Source: Helicobacter bilis ATCC 51630 (lineage in GTDB: Bacteria; Campylobacterota; Campylobacteria; Campylobacterales; Helicobacteraceae). From it: 51,161 nucleotides of DNA. Shown here piece after piece: positions 17,433-27,111 of the stretch. A program made the position numbers and the translations under genes. The stretch is from positions 1 to 51,161 of the forward strand of contig NZ_JMKW01000014.1 in NCBI RefSeq assembly GCF_000686565.1. The letters run 5' to 3'. How positions within the stretch are numbered: the first letter of the stretch is position 1; each line of letters opens with the position of its first letter. The notes below the pieces were generated by a model. The model was not told the origin of the DNA, made no database searches, and saw nothing but the letters and a program-made list of their open reading frames with translations.

Positions 17433-18719
17433 ATGTATCGCTTTAGGTGTTTTTATGCAATATTTGCGTTTTGTGCAATGTTTGCCATGCATTCTGTGGG
17501 CTTATACGCAGAAGATAAAACAATTGTTGTAACAAGACAAACAGACAATATCCCAAATATTCAAGTTGTAAGTAGTGATGGTGCTGATAATACCATGGCA
17601 ATATACAAAATGTTGGTGCAAGACTTAAAGACACTTGGGCATTTTAATGTATATTATGATGATACCTTGAAGACTGATATTTTGCAAAATAATCTTGCAC
17701 TGCAGGATTATAAAAATAAAAATATGAATTTTATCGCACAAGTTTCACAAAAGAAAAAAGGTGGTAGTCTCATAGCCACCCTTAGCCTATATGAATATGC
17801 AAGTGGTAAGACCATCACAACAGAATATAGAGAAGATGAGACAGAACGCTATCCATTTATCGCCCATGCTATGGCAAGCTATCTTAATGATTGTATCAAA
17901 GCACCAAATGCTGATTGGCTAAATCGTTATGTCGTTTTTTCAAATTATGTTGGTTCTGGTCGTAGCAATATTCTCATTGCAGACTATACCTTTACCTACC
18001 AAAAAACTATCATCAGTAATGGTCTCAACATGTTTCCAAAATGGGCAGATAGTAAGCAAGAAGAATTCTACTACACACTCGTAACGCATGAGGCGACCAT
18101 ATATAAATATAACATGTATAGTGGAAAAAACGAGAAAGTCATCTCAAGTCAAGGCATGGCGGTAGTGTCTGATGTGTCAAAGCATGGCGATAAGTTACTA
18201 TTATCACTTGCCCCAGTTGGATTAAGCGATATATTTTTATATGAAGTAAAGAGTAAAAAGCTAACACAACTCACAAGGTATTCAGGCATTGATGTCAATG
18301 CACATTTTACCAATAATGAAAAAAGTTTTGTATTTGTATCTGATAGACTTGGGTATCCAAATATTTTCATGCAAGATCTTATGCCAAACGCCAATGTTAC
18401 ACAAATTGTATTTAAAGGACGCAACAATAGCACACTATCAACTTTTGGGCAATATATAGTGTATTCTAGTAGAGAAAGTGATGAAGAAACTGGGTTGAAT
18501 GTATTTAATCTCTATTTAGTTTCAGCCCATAGCGACTATGTTCGTCGTTTGAGTAAAATAGGCACAAATAGAATCCCAGCATTCTCTCATGATGGAGATT
18601 CTATTATGTTTTTACGCCAACAAAAAAATGAACAAGCAATTGGCATTATCCGATTATCAATTAACAAAAGTTTCCTTTTTCCACTAAAAAATGTAAAAAT
18701 TCAAGCGTTTGATTGGTAA
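17433..18719 (+). CDS. tolB: Tol-Pal system beta-propeller protein TolB
   Basis: Periplasmic protein linking Pal to the inner-membrane Tol complex, for outer-membrane constriction at division. A signal peptide covers about 1-26 (YAIFAFCAMFAMHSVGLYAE). An alpha/beta N-domain is followed by a beta-propeller from about 160 with TolB repeats such as FVFVSDRLGYPNIFMQDL and FSHDGDSIMFLRQQ. Length 428 matches the family. ATG at 17433 behind AAGGAAGTGC. It is first in the tolB-pal-cpoB-slyD group, with pal 58 bases downstream. Confidence 0.92.
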   Translation: MYRFRCFYAIFAFCAMFAMHSVGLYAEDKTIVVTRQTDNIPNIQVVSSDGADNTMAIYKMLVQDLKTLGHFNVYYDDTLKTDILQNNLALQDYKNKNMNFIAQVSQKKKGGSLIATLSLYEYASGKTITTEYREDETERYPFIAHAMASYLNDCIKAPNADWLNRYVVFSNYVGSGRSNILIADYTFTYQKTIISNGLNMFPKWADSKQEEFYYTLVTHEATIYKYNMYSGKNEKVISSQGMAVVSDVSKHGDKLLLSLAPVGLSDIFLYEVKSKKLTQLTRYSGIDVNAHFTNNEKSFVFVSDRLGYPNIFMQDLMPNANVTQIVFKGRNNSTLSTFGQYIVYSSRESDEETGLNVFNLYLVSAHSDYVRRLSKIGTNRIPAFSHDGDSIMFLRQQKNEQAIGIIRLSINKSFLFPLKNVKIQAFDW

Positions 18720-18777
18720 TTTTTTTTGTTTTTTTGATAGAATAGCAAAACATTTTTTTGAGATTTAAGGAGATATC

Positions 18778-19479
18778 ATGAAGTATTTAAAGCTTTCAAG
18801 TGTTTTACTTGCACTTTTTTTTGCGGTTGGCTGTGGTAGTAAAAGTGTAGAAAAGGATGGCAACACCACGCAGAAAACTACAGAGGTGCAACAAGAAGTT
18901 GATGGTCAAGAACCTGAAGAGGCAGTGGCAAATCCGGGCGGTGGAGGTTTGCCTGAAGGTGGTTTTATGCCTGATGGTGCTGTGAGTGGGGGAGATGGTT
19001 ATGATGGCAGTGGCGATTCTGATTCAAATGATCCGTATGCAGATAACAATGCTGGTGAAAATGGTATGTCTGGAAACTCCAATGGCGATACTGAAGAAGA
19101 GTATGCCGGAAATAATGAGGGCACAGCATATGGCGATGCTATCAAAGTAGATTCTCTTACGACAATTTATTTCGACTTTGATAGATATGACATTAGAACT
19201 GATATGAAAGACTATATAAAGGCAAATGCTGATTTCATAAAAGAAAAAAATATTAAAGCGGTTGTATTGCAAGGCAATACCGATGAGTTTGGTGGCGATG
19301 AATATAACACAGCATTAGGACTAAAGAGAGCCATATCAGTGCGTGATGCGCTTGTATTACAGGGGCTACCAAGAAATATGTTCTCAACAATCTCTTATGG
19401 TATGCATAAACCTGTGTGTAGAGAAAAAACTGCTGAGTGCTATGCGAAAAATAGACGCACAGATATAGTTGAGAAGTAA
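18778..19479 (+). CDS. pal: Peptidoglycan-associated lipoprotein Pal
   Basis: An outer-membrane lipoprotein that grips peptidoglycan. The signal ends in a lipobox with acylated cysteine (LFFAVGCGSK, C19). A long flexible linker (about 22-120) is rich in Gly, Asp, Glu and Asn. The OmpA-like domain follows (IYFDFDRYDIRTD, LQGNTDEFGGDEYNTALGLK, CYAKNRRTDIV). The linker is longer than in E. coli Pal, so the protein is 233 residues rather than about 170. ATG after AAGGAGATATC. Part of the Tol-Pal operon. Confidence 0.94.
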   Translation: MKYLKLSSVLLALFFAVGCGSKSVEKDGNTTQKTTEVQQEVDGQEPEEAVANPGGGGLPEGGFMPDGAVSGGDGYDGSGDSDSNDPYADNNAGENGMSGNSNGDTEEEYAGNNEGTAYGDAIKVDSLTTIYFDFDRYDIRTDMKDYIKANADFIKEKNIKAVVLQGNTDEFGGDEYNTALGLKRAISVRDALVLQGLPRNMFSTISYGMHKPVCREKTAECYAKNRRTDIVEK

Positions 19480-19510
19480 TAAAAGTAACAACTTGGCTAG
19501 GGTTTTTGCA

Positions 19511-20443
19511 ATGAGATTTAAGAAGTCTTTGTTAGCATTTGCTTCATTATCTGTATTACTCTATGCCGAACCTTCGGCATTTGAGTTGCAAAGTGGTGCT
19601 ACAAAAAAGGATATGCGAGACCTTAAAGATATTGCAGATTTTACTCGTTCTGTTATTGGTGATTTTCAAAATAAAATTGTGAATCTAGAACAAGCGGTTG
19701 ATGGATTAAAAACCGTTTATGAAGGTATGAGCGCGACTTCAAGACAAGATAGCATTACAATTAAGAATCAGATAGATAAAATCCAAAATATTCAAGATAT
19801 TGTAGATTCTTATCAAATGTCGCAAAAATCTCAAGCAGAGCTTGTTAAAAATTTGAAAGCCCAAGTTGAAGCAAATACAAAAAATATTGAGCAGATTAAC
19901 CAAAAAATTGATAAATTGTCAGAAGCTTTTTTGCAAGCAAACGATGAGATTATAAAACAAATCCAAGTATTGAGTGAGCAAGCCTTAGCATTACAAAATA
20001 ATATACAAGGTATCCAAAATCAGCCAGTCATAGATTCTATGCAAACAAGCAATAATATGCCAAAACAAGCGTATAATTTTTCACCCGACAATAGCAAGAA
20101 TCTGAGTGAAGCAAAGAATCTTTTGCGTAAAAAACGCAATGAAGAAGCGAAGGCTTATTTTGAATATCTTATCGATCAGAAATTTGCAGTAGCAGAATCA
20201 AGTTATTATATCGGTGAGATATACTATGCAAGAAAAGAGTATAACGAGGCATTGCCTTATTACAAGACAAGCGCTAGTCTTGATAGTAAGGCGAGTTACA
20301 TGCCGATTTTGCTATGGCATACCGCATGGTCATTTAAATATCTAAATGATTCAGATAATTATAGAAAATTTTTGCAAACCTTGGTTGCCTTGTTCCCCGA
20401 AAGCGAACAAGGTCGTAAAGCCCAAGATATTTTATCAAAATAG
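19511..20443 (+). CDS. cpoB: Tol-Pal coordinator CpoB (YbgF)
   Basis: A periplasmic trimer that couples Tol-Pal action to peptidoglycan synthesis. From the ATG at 19511 it has a signal peptide (LLAFASLSVLLYAEPSA), a coiled-coil region (about 35-180, e.g. IKNQIDKIQNIQDIVDSYQ), and C-terminal TPR repeats (about 195-310; AKAYFEYLIDQKFAVAESSY, YKTSASLDSKASY). I prefer 19511 to the TTG at 19469, which would overlap pal and place a hydrophilic tail before the signal. slyD begins eleven bases after the stop. Confidence 0.9.
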   Translation: MRFKKSLLAFASLSVLLYAEPSAFELQSGATKKDMRDLKDIADFTRSVIGDFQNKIVNLEQAVDGLKTVYEGMSATSRQDSITIKNQIDKIQNIQDIVDSYQMSQKSQAELVKNLKAQVEANTKNIEQINQKIDKLSEAFLQANDEIIKQIQVLSEQALALQNNIQGIQNQPVIDSMQTSNNMPKQAYNFSPDNSKNLSEAKNLLRKKRNEEAKAYFEYLIDQKFAVAESSYYIGEIYYARKEYNEALPYYKTSASLDSKASYMPILLWHTAWSFKYLNDSDNYRKFLQTLVALFPESEQGRKAQDILSK

Positions 20444-20453
20444 GAGATACATT

Positions 20454-21002
20454 ATGATAGAAAATAACAATGTTGTGTCAATTAATTATGAAGTGCTTGA
20501 TTCTCAAACAAAGCAGACAATTGATAGTAGCAAGGATAACAAACCGCTTGAATTTATTGTCGGGCAATCTCAAGTCATTGAGGGTTTGGAGCAACACATA
20601 AAAAACGCAAAAGTAGGTGATAAGCTAGAATTTAGCGTTGAACCTGAACTTGCTTATGGTGTGCGTAATCCAGAGCTTATGCAAGAAGTTGGCAGAGAAC
20701 AATTTGGAGATATTGAGTTAGAAAAAGGTATGACTTTATTTGGTCAAGCTGAAAATGGTATGCCTGTGCAAGTCATTGTTGCGGATTTTAACGATACTTC
20801 TGTGCTTATTGATTATAACCATCCATTAGCGGGAAAAACTTTAGATTTTAGGGTTGAAGTGCTAAATGTAAGAGAGGCTACTGATGATGAGATTATAGCA
20901 AGTATGGGGGGTGGCTGTGGTTGCTCTAGCGGTGGCGGTCATGGACATGGTGGAGGTGGCTGCTGTGGCGGTGGCGGAGGTAGCTGCGGTTGTAGTCATT
21001 AA
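20454..21002 (+). CDS. slyD: FKBP-type peptidyl-prolyl isomerase SlyD
   Basis: A proline isomerase/chaperone that also binds nickel. The FKBP fold has the inserted chaperone (IF) domain between VEPELAYG and the closing strand (about 75-125). The C-terminal tail is a Gly/Cys/His-rich metal-binding stretch (GGGCGCSSGGGHGHGGGGCC then a second Cys/His group). In Helicobacter pylori SlyD supplies nickel for hydrogenase and urease; the same role here is inference. I set the start at 20454, behind TAGGAGATACATT; the longer frame from 20346 lies inside cpoB. Length 182 residues. Confidence 0.95.
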   Translation: MIENNNVVSINYEVLDSQTKQTIDSSKDNKPLEFIVGQSQVIEGLEQHIKNAKVGDKLEFSVEPELAYGVRNPELMQEVGREQFGDIELEKGMTLFGQAENGMPVQVIVADFNDTSVLIDYNHPLAGKTLDFRVEVLNVREATDDEIIASMGGGCGCSSGGGHGHGGGGCCGGGGGSCGCSH

Positions 21003-21071
21003 GCACACAGCATAAAGAATGACGCATAGAAACCGCTTATTTAAATTACGCAAATAATAAAAGGCAATAAG

Positions 21072-22232
21072 ATGTCTCGTAAAAAGATTTATTTTATTAA
21101 TCTTTTGCCAATTATACTTATCAGCATAAATTTGCGTGCGCCCATTACTTCAGCTGGTCCAATTGCAAATTTACTTCAAGACTACTACGGACTTAGCTCA
21201 GCACAAGTTGGATTATTAACTTCACTACCATTACTAGCATTTGGAATAGTTTCATTTTTGGTTGCAGTATTTCAGCCTGTAAGGGCAATGTTTTTTGGAC
21301 TTTTGTGTATAATTCTTGGTGAAATATTGCGTTGTGTTGGGGGCAACACAGCCTTATTTGTCGGCACGGCAATCATGGGTTCTGGTATCGCTATAGCAAA
21401 TGTTTTATTGCCGAGCTTTGTAAAGGCAAAGTTTCCCAGAGAGATTCCAAAGATTATGGGAATCTATAGCTTAGTGTTAAATATTTCCGCTGCATTAGGG
21501 ATAATCGCTATACTCCCATTGACACATGTTTTACCACTACCTTTAGCGTTTAGTTGCTGGGTCATATTAGCCATTCTTGCGTTTATAAGCTATCTACCGC
21601 AAATCAAAAATCGCAGAATCTTTCGCCCAAAGCAAAGCTACGCAAAGATAAACTCACTATTTGCAAATATAAACGCATGGAAAATCACTCTATTCATGGG
21701 CTTACAAAGTGCGATGGCATACAGCTTTTTTGCATGGTATCCAAGTTTGCTGATTGACTTTGGCTTTGAAAAGGATTTTATTTCTCGCATTATGACACTC
21801 ACACAATGCGTTATTATTCCACTCTCATTTATCATTCCATTATGGTTGCACTCTCTGCGTCAAAAAATGCGAAATGTTTTTATTGTTGTCATTTGTATGC
21901 TTTATGCGGTAAGCTATTTTTTGCTACTTATTTCACATGAAGTATGGTCGGTTATACTCGCTTCTGTTTTGATTGGTATTCCACTAGGTGGTGTTTTTAG
22001 TGTCGCTTTACTTTTTATTTCAAGCAAAAGTGCAAATGTATTCATAGCGACTAAACTCTCAGCCATGTCGCAAGGTATAGGCTACCTTATGGCTTCTCTT
22101 TGTCCATGGATTATTGGAAAACTCCATGATACATATCATAGCTTTACCTATGCAATTTTTATGCTTATTGTTCTAAGCTTATTGTTAAATATTGTTGGCT
22201 ATTACGCACAAAGAGTTGTAGTTGTAGAATGA
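21072..22232 (+). CDS. MFS transporter, CynX/NimT family
   Basis: A 386-residue inner-membrane protein with about twelve hydrophobic segments. The N-terminus ISINLRAPITSAGPIANLLQ and SSAQVGLLTSLPLLAFGIVS match the cyanate/nitroimidazole transporter branch of the major facilitator superfamily. The substrate cannot be assigned. It lies 69 bases after slyD and could share its transcript, but its function is unrelated. The downstream gap carries the ribosomal operon promoter. Confidence 0.85.
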   Translation: MSRKKIYFINLLPIILISINLRAPITSAGPIANLLQDYYGLSSAQVGLLTSLPLLAFGIVSFLVAVFQPVRAMFFGLLCIILGEILRCVGGNTALFVGTAIMGSGIAIANVLLPSFVKAKFPREIPKIMGIYSLVLNISAALGIIAILPLTHVLPLPLAFSCWVILAILAFISYLPQIKNRRIFRPKQSYAKINSLFANINAWKITLFMGLQSAMAYSFFAWYPSLLIDFGFEKDFISRIMTLTQCVIIPLSFIIPLWLHSLRQKMRNVFIVVICMLYAVSYFLLLISHEVWSVILASVLIGIPLGGVFSVALLFISSKSANVFIATKLSAMSQGIGYLMASLCPWIIGKLHDTYHSFTYAIFMLIVLSLLLNIVGYYAQRVVVVE

Positions 22233-22370
22233 AACAATAGCATTTGTTAATTGTGCTAATTTGCAGTATTCATTTTTTATATATTTGAGTTGTTGAGATT
22301 ACGCAAGAAAAATATTTTAAGTTTTAATATTTGAAACTCATGATATTTTTTCATATTTACCATTATTAGA

Positions 22371-22376
22371 TATAAT
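22371..22376 (+). promoter_or_regulatory. -10 box of the rpmJ-rplQ operon
   Basis: TATAAT 54 bases before rpmJ, in the 197-base gap after the MFS gene. No other promoter-like site is visible until the end of rplQ. Confidence 0.5.
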
Positions 22377-22429
22377 CATCGGCTTAATCCAAAAAATTGG
22401 GTTAAATCCGTATTTTTTAGGAGTCCATT

Positions 22430-22543
22430 ATGAAAGTTCGACCATCGGTCAAAAAAATGTGCGATAAATGCAAAGTCATTAAACGCAAAGGTGTGATTCG
22501 TGTAATTTGTGCGAATCCAAAACATAAACAAAGACAAGGATAA
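22430..22543 (+). CDS. rpmJ: 50S ribosomal protein L36
   Basis: A 37-residue protein ([20 protein letters not shown] followed by [17 protein letters not shown]). The zinc ligands C-x2-C and C-x4-H are intact, so this is the zinc-binding C+ form. ATG after TAGGAGTCCATT. It opens the ribosomal operon; rpsM begins three bases after the stop. Confidence 0.97.
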   Translation: MKVRPSVKKMCDKCKVIKRKGVIRVICANPKHKQRQG

Positions 22544-22546
22544 AAA

Positions 22547-22909
22547 ATGGCTAGAATTGCTGGTGTAGATTTGCCAAAAAAGAAACGAGTAGAATATGCA
22601 CTCACCTATATCTATGGTATTGGGCTTAAGAGCTCAAGAGATATTTTGAATGCTGTAAATATTTCTTTTGATAAGCGAGTTCATGATCTCAGCGAAGATG
22701 ATATTTCAAAAATCTCAAAAAAGATTCAAGAAAGTTATATGGTTGAGGGTGATTTACGCAAAAAAGTAACAATGGATATCAAGGCTCTTATGGATTTAGG
22801 CAGTTATCGTGGTTTAAGACACAGAAAAGGCTTACCTGTGCGTGGGCAAACAACAAAAAATAATGCTCGCACAAGAAAAGGTAAGAAGAAAACCGTTGGT
22901 AGCAAATAA
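22547..22909 (+). CDS. rpsM: 30S ribosomal protein S13
   Basis: Head protein of the small subunit that contacts the P-site tRNA and the A-site finger bridge. Starts [20 protein letters not shown] and ends in the basic tail [16 protein letters not shown]. 120 residues, standard. Follows rpmJ by three bases; rpsK is ten bases downstream. Confidence 0.97.
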   Translation: MARIAGVDLPKKKRVEYALTYIYGIGLKSSRDILNAVNISFDKRVHDLSEDDISKISKKIQESYMVEGDLRKKVTMDIKALMDLGSYRGLRHRKGLPVRGQTTKNNARTRKGKKKTVGSK

Positions 22910-22919
22910 GGAGTAGCGT

Positions 22920-23315
22920 ATGGCAAAAAAACAAACAAATGTTAAAAAAAGAGTGGTAAAAAAGAATATTGCTCGCGGGATTGTGTGTATTGCTGCTTCA
23001 TTTAACAATACAAATGTAACAGTTACTGATGAAATGGGTAATGTTTTGTGCTGGGCTACTGCTGGTGGATTGGGCTTTAAAGGTAGTAAAAAATCTACGC
23101 CTTATGCTGCACAACAAGCTGTAGAATCTGCTTTATCTAAAGCAAAAGAACATGGCATTAAAGAAGTTGGCATTAAAGTGCAAGGTCCGGGTAGTGGTCG
23201 TGAAACTGCTGTAAAAAGTGTTGGTGCGATTGAAGGTATTAAAGTGTTATGGATAAAGGATGTAACGCCATTGCCACATAATGGTTGTCGTCCGCCTAAA
23301 AGAAGAAGAGTATAA
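22920..23315 (+). CDS. rpsK: 30S ribosomal protein S11
   Basis: Platform protein contacting mRNA near the Shine-Dalgarno helix. [34 protein letters not shown] and the C-terminal [16 protein letters not shown] are diagnostic. 131 residues. Start behind AAGGAGTAGCGT. Confidence 0.97.
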   Translation: MAKKQTNVKKRVVKKNIARGIVCIAASFNNTNVTVTDEMGNVLCWATAGGLGFKGSKKSTPYAAQQAVESALSKAKEHGIKEVGIKVQGPGSGRETAVKSVGAIEGIKVLWIKDVTPLPHNGCRPPKRRRV

Positions 23316-23326
23316 GGGAGTGTTGC

Positions 23327-23953
23327 ATGGCAAGATATAGAGGACCTGTAGAAAAGATTGAAAGACGACTAGGCGTTTCTCTTGCACTAAAAGGTGAGAG
23401 AAGACTAGCTGGTAAAAGTGCGCGTGAAAAAAGGGATTATGGTCCCGGACAGCATGGCATGAGAAGAGGTAAAATATCTGATTATGGTTTGCAATTACGC
23501 GAAAAGCAAAAAGCAAAATTTATGTATGGCATTAGTGAAAAGCAATTCCGCTCTATTTTTAAAGAAGCAAATAGACAAGAAGGAAACACAGGTGAGAATC
23601 TCATTCGATTGCTTGAGTTACGCCTTGATAATGTTGTGTATAGAATGGGCTTTGCGACTACAAGAAGATTTGCAAGACAGCTTGTAACACATGGGCATAT
23701 CTTAGTTGATGGCAAACGAGTAGATATTCCATCTTTTCAAATCAAGCAAGGGCAAAAAGTTGAAGTAAGAGAAAAAAGTAAAAACAATGTGCAGATTGTG
23801 CGTTCTCTTGATCTTACTGACCAAATTGGTATTGTGCCTTGGGTTGATATTGATAAGGATAAAAAGTTTGGTATTTTTACACGCAATCCAGAAAGAAGCG
23901 AAGTTGAGATTCCAATAGAGGAGCGTTTAATCGTTGAGCTATACTCAAAATAA
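23327..23953 (+). CDS. rpsD: 30S ribosomal protein S4
   Basis: Primary 16S rRNA-binding assembly protein. Starts [17 protein letters not shown]; the S4 RNA-binding domain is at about 95-160 ([20 protein letters not shown]). 208 residues. There is no cysteine cluster at the N-terminus, so it is the zinc-free form. Eleven bases after rpsK. Confidence 0.97.
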   Translation: MARYRGPVEKIERRLGVSLALKGERRLAGKSAREKRDYGPGQHGMRRGKISDYGLQLREKQKAKFMYGISEKQFRSIFKEANRQEGNTGENLIRLLELRLDNVVYRMGFATTRRFARQLVTHGHILVDGKRVDIPSFQIKQGQKVEVREKSKNNVQIVRSLDLTDQIGIVPWVDIDKDKKFGIFTRNPERSEVEIPIEERLIVELYSK

Positions 23954-23971
23954 TACATAAGGTGGTTTAGT

Positions 23972-24985
23972 ATGAAAAGTATAAAGGTAAGACCATATAT
24001 TCCAGAAAAACTTGAGATAGAAGAAATTGCGCCAAATCACATTCGATTACACGCATATCCGTTTGAACCCCATTATGCTGTTACGATAGCTCATCCTGTC
24101 CGCAGATTGCTATTATCAAGCTCTGTGGGATATGCGCCAATAGGCATAAAGATTGAGGGTGTCCGACATGAGTTTGATACTGTGCGTGGAGTTGCTGAAG
24201 ATGTAGCGCCGTTCATTGTGAATATTAAAAACTTGAAATTCAAAGTAAATGAAGATATGCAACAACACGAAAAATTTGAGTTGCATTATGAGTTTAATGG
24301 TCCAATGGAATTGCGTGGTGAGCATTTAAGCAATGAAAATATCACGGTATTAAGCACAGATTCACATTTAGCAAATATTAATAGTGATGCAAAGCTTAAA
24401 TTCTCTATTTTAATACATAAAGGTTTAGGATTTGTAGCAAGTGAGACTATCCGTGAAGAAATAGGTAGTGAGTATATACCGCTTGATGCTGACTTTACGC
24501 CGGTAAAAAGGGCTGTGTATGACATTGAGAATGTCCTACATGAAAGTAATCCCAACTTTGAAAAGATTGTATTTGAAGTAGAAACAAATGGGCAAATTGA
24601 GCCTATGGAAGCTTTCAAAGAAGCAGTTGCTATTATGCACTCTCAAATGAGTGTGTTTGGTGCGGAACTTAGTGATGTGCCAACAGGCAATGGTCGTTTA
24701 AATGATGATAGCCCAGAGTTAAAGGTATTGTTATCAAGTGTTGAGATACTCAACTTAGAGCATCGACCAAGCAATTGTTTGCAGAAGTCAAATATCAAAT
24801 ACATCGGTGAATTAGCGCTGATGAATGAGAGTGATTTAAAGAATATTAAAAATTTAGGCAAACGCTCATTTGATGAGATTACAGCAAAGCTAAATGAAGT
24901 TGGCTATGCGGTTGGTGCGGATTTACCACATGAATTAGCTACGACTTTAAGTAAGCGTTTGGCAAAATTAAAAGGACAAAATTAA
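23972..24985 (+). CDS. rpoA: RNA polymerase alpha subunit
   Basis: Assembles the polymerase core and contacts activators and UP elements. The N-terminal domain (1-235) has [20 protein letters not shown] and [15 protein letters not shown]. The C-terminal domain (about 250-330) has [20 protein letters not shown] and [19 protein letters not shown]. 337 residues, near the usual length. Eighteen bases after rpsD and ten before rplQ, the conserved operon order. Confidence 0.97.
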   Translation: MKSIKVRPYIPEKLEIEEIAPNHIRLHAYPFEPHYAVTIAHPVRRLLLSSSVGYAPIGIKIEGVRHEFDTVRGVAEDVAPFIVNIKNLKFKVNEDMQQHEKFELHYEFNGPMELRGEHLSNENITVLSTDSHLANINSDAKLKFSILIHKGLGFVASETIREEIGSEYIPLDADFTPVKRAVYDIENVLHESNPNFEKIVFEVETNGQIEPMEAFKEAVAIMHSQMSVFGAELSDVPTGNGRLNDDSPELKVLLSSVEILNLEHRPSNCLQKSNIKYIGELALMNESDLKNIKNLGKRSFDEITAKLNEVGYAVGADLPHELATTLSKRLAKLKGQN

Positions 24986-24995
24986 AAGGAATAAT

Positions 24996-25349
24996 ATGCG
25001 ACATAAACATGGTTATAGGAAATTAGGCAGGACTTCTTCTCATAGAAAGGCGTTGTTAAAGAATCTAAGCATCGCCCTTATTGAGCATGGTAGAATAGAA
25101 ACAGGTGTATTTAAAGCAAAAGAGTTACAAAGCTATATTGAAAAGCTTGTTACTGCGTCAAAGAATGCGGACTTTAATACACATAGATATGTATTTGCTG
25201 AATTGCAAAATAAGAAGGCAACTAAAAAATTGATTACAGAAATAGCTCCTAAGTTTTCTGCAAGAAATGGTGGCTATACTCGTATTCAAAGAAGTGGCAT
25301 TAGAAGAGGTGATGCTTCTACATTGGCTATCATTGAATTTGTTGAGTAA
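24996..25349 (+). CDS. rplQ: 50S ribosomal protein L17
   Basis: Large-subunit protein near the exit tunnel. [20 protein letters not shown] at the start and [20 protein letters not shown] near the end are typical. 117 residues. Last gene of the ribosomal operon. Confidence 0.97.
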   Translation: MRHKHGYRKLGRTSSHRKALLKNLSIALIEHGRIETGVFKAKELQSYIEKLVTASKNADFNTHRYVFAELQNKKATKKLITEIAPKFSARNGGYTRIQRSGIRRGDASTLAIIEFVE

Positions 25350-25352
25350 AAA

Positions 25353-25378
25353 CTTGTTGCTTACATGTAAGCAACAAG
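25353..25378. terminator. Perfect 26-base palindrome at the end of the ribosomal operon
   Basis: CTTGTTGCTTACA and its exact reverse complement, three bases after the rplQ stop. Position and strong stem suggest a transcription terminator or mRNA-stabilising hairpin, though no T-run follows. Confidence 0.5.
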
Positions 25379-26112
25379 CAATGTATTAGCTAATCTTGTG
25401 TGTTGGATAGCAATATTTAACACACATTCTTTCTCTGTCTCCCATTAAAGCAGAAATCTCAAAATACTCTAAGCTTATCCATTTGGCATTTCATTGCTTG
25501 TATAGGATCTAGAGACTACATTATTTATGTCTTTCTTTAAAAAAGTTAATAACCTTTCTCTTGTGCCTTTAGGATATTAACAAAGCTCACTTGGCATCAT
25601 GAGGAAACCCTTGTTGGTTTATACTTCTTGCCTATTAAACTCTCTAGAATCATTCTTTAACAACTTATTCGTCAATTAAATGCATAATCACTTGGTGTGT
25701 TAATTTTGATATAATAGATATAGGCGAACAAACATGACTTAATGCACTTATTTGCAGATAAGGCTTTACAAAAAAAAGACAGAAATCTTACAAAAGCCAT
25801 AAGAGAATAAAATGAGATTCTACCATTCAATCATAATATCACATATTAAAATCTCCATGAAATAAAAAGCTATAATCGCTTTATCTATTGGACTCTTTAT
25901 AAGTGTTATTAAATGGCTTTGATAACTATAAGTGTAGAACAAGAGTTTGCAAAAGAATCCAACTCGTTCTGTATGGCCCCTAAGACTTTAGAATCCAAAC
26001 AGACTTCAGATCGAACATATGCTAAAATAATTCTACATAATGTTGGAGTGCAAAAAGCGTTATAAAATTGAGATTTAAATCTGTTTAAAGATACGAAGCA
26101 AAAAGAAGTAAG
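25379..26112. other. Gene-poor region with no recognisable coding sequence
   Basis: I see stop codons in all frames and no protein motif. A TATAAT at 25710-25715 could drive a small RNA or mark a lost gene; the bases after it encode nothing I recognise. AGATTCT-type words are present as elsewhere. Confidence 0.5.
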
Positions 26113-26136
26113 ATAGCCTATAAAAATAAGCTATCC
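26113..26136. other. Hairpin GATAGC/GCTATC
   Basis: Six-base perfect arms with a twelve-base loop, about 100 bases beyond the outer-membrane protein stop. Possibly a second terminator for that gene or one for transcription from the left. Confidence 0.3.
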
Positions 26137-26180
26137 AAAGTCAAAAGTTATCTAACTTTGAAAATACATTTAATACAAAA

Positions 26181-26207
26181 CGGGATAAAAGCCTTTAGGT
26201 TATCCCG
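26181..26207 (-). terminator. Terminator of the outer-membrane protein gene
   Basis: Arms CGGGATAA and TTATCCCG around an eleven-base loop. Read on the minus strand the stem lies 27 bases after the stop at 26234 and is followed by TTTTG, a reasonable Rho-independent terminator. Confidence 0.65.
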
Positions 26208-26233
26208 CATTACACCTTAGAGTATAACTAAGA

Positions 26234-26848
26234 TTAGAATTTATATGAATAAGATGAGCCTACATAGATTGCTGCACCAACGCTTGTTGTCTTGCCATCC
26301 ATGTTGAATGCTGCACCTACTTTTGCACCGATATCAAACTCATGGTGAGCTTTCACGGTTGTTCTTGAGCCGATATTGATACCAGCAGTTGTGCCAACGG
26401 TTGTATTACCTCTTGTCATACCAGCAGGCACATAGATAGGCGTATTAATAAGCGCACCACCAAAGAAACCAAAATACATACCAGTTGTAAAGTCATCATC
26501 GCTTACAAAGTCAAATAGCATGTCGCCGTTTAAGTCAGCCATAACGCTAAGATTTACATTCATACTCGCATTGGTGCCAGCACCACCAGCTGGAATAGCT
26601 ATTAAACCAAACGCACCGATACCAGAAAGATAGAATCTAGCCCCAATTCTATCGTAGAAAAATGCCTGATAACCACCTTTTAAACCAACTGCAACTGAAG
26701 AGTTTAAAGATACGCCACCACTCATTTGCCCAGTAATCATACCACCAAGATTTAAACCTAAAAACGCACCATTGTTTTCCTCTGCTGCATTCAATGCACT
26801 GAAGCTAAGTGTGCTAGCAAGCACCGCTGAAACTAAGTATTTTTTCAT
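26234..26848 (-). CDS. Small outer-membrane beta-barrel protein
   Basis: A 204-residue exported protein. A signal peptide (MKKYLVSAVLASTLSFSALN, cleaved after A-L-N-A) is followed by a Gly-rich mature part with alternating hydrophobic strands (GAFLGLNLGGMITG, GIGAFGLIAIPAGG). It ends SSYSYKF with a terminal phenylalanine, the recognition feature for Bam-assembled barrels. It resembles the small Helicobacter outer-membrane proteins in style, but I cannot place it in a named family. Start ATG behind AAAAGGACTTAC. It is monocistronic with its own terminator. Confidence 0.7.
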   Translation of the reverse strand: MKKYLVSAVLASTLSFSALNAAEENNGAFLGLNLGGMITGQMSGGVSLNSSVAVGLKGGYQAFFYDRIGARFYLSGIGAFGLIAIPAGGAGTNASMNVNLSVMADLNGDMLFDFVSDDDFTTGMYFGFFGGALINTPIYVPAGMTRGNTTVGTTAGINIGSRTTVKAHHEFDIGAKVGAAFNMDGKTTSVGAAIYVGSSYSYKF

Positions 26849-27071
26849 AAGTAAGTCCTTTTCCTTTAAAAGTTTGTAACCGCATTCTACAAAAAAAAAG
26901 GATTTTCAAGGTTTTTTTGTGATTTTGTGTAAAAAATATTAAAAAATGTTACTATAAGTATCAAATTAAGATAAAATGAGATAGAACTTAGTGCTATATT
27001 ATATAAGTATTAGGATATTTGGCTACAACCTATAAAATTTATTTTTAAAACTTTATAAAGGATTTTTTAGA

Positions 27072-27077
27072 TACAAT
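27072..27077 (+). promoter_or_regulatory. -10 box of the nitroreductase-nrdA-rnr transcript
   Basis: TACAAT 35 bases before the ATG at 27112. The 263-base gap 26849-27111 presumably holds the divergent outer-membrane protein promoter as well. Confidence 0.4.
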
Positions 27078-27111
27078 ACGCCTTTTTTACTTCCACACAA
27101 AAGGTTTAACT

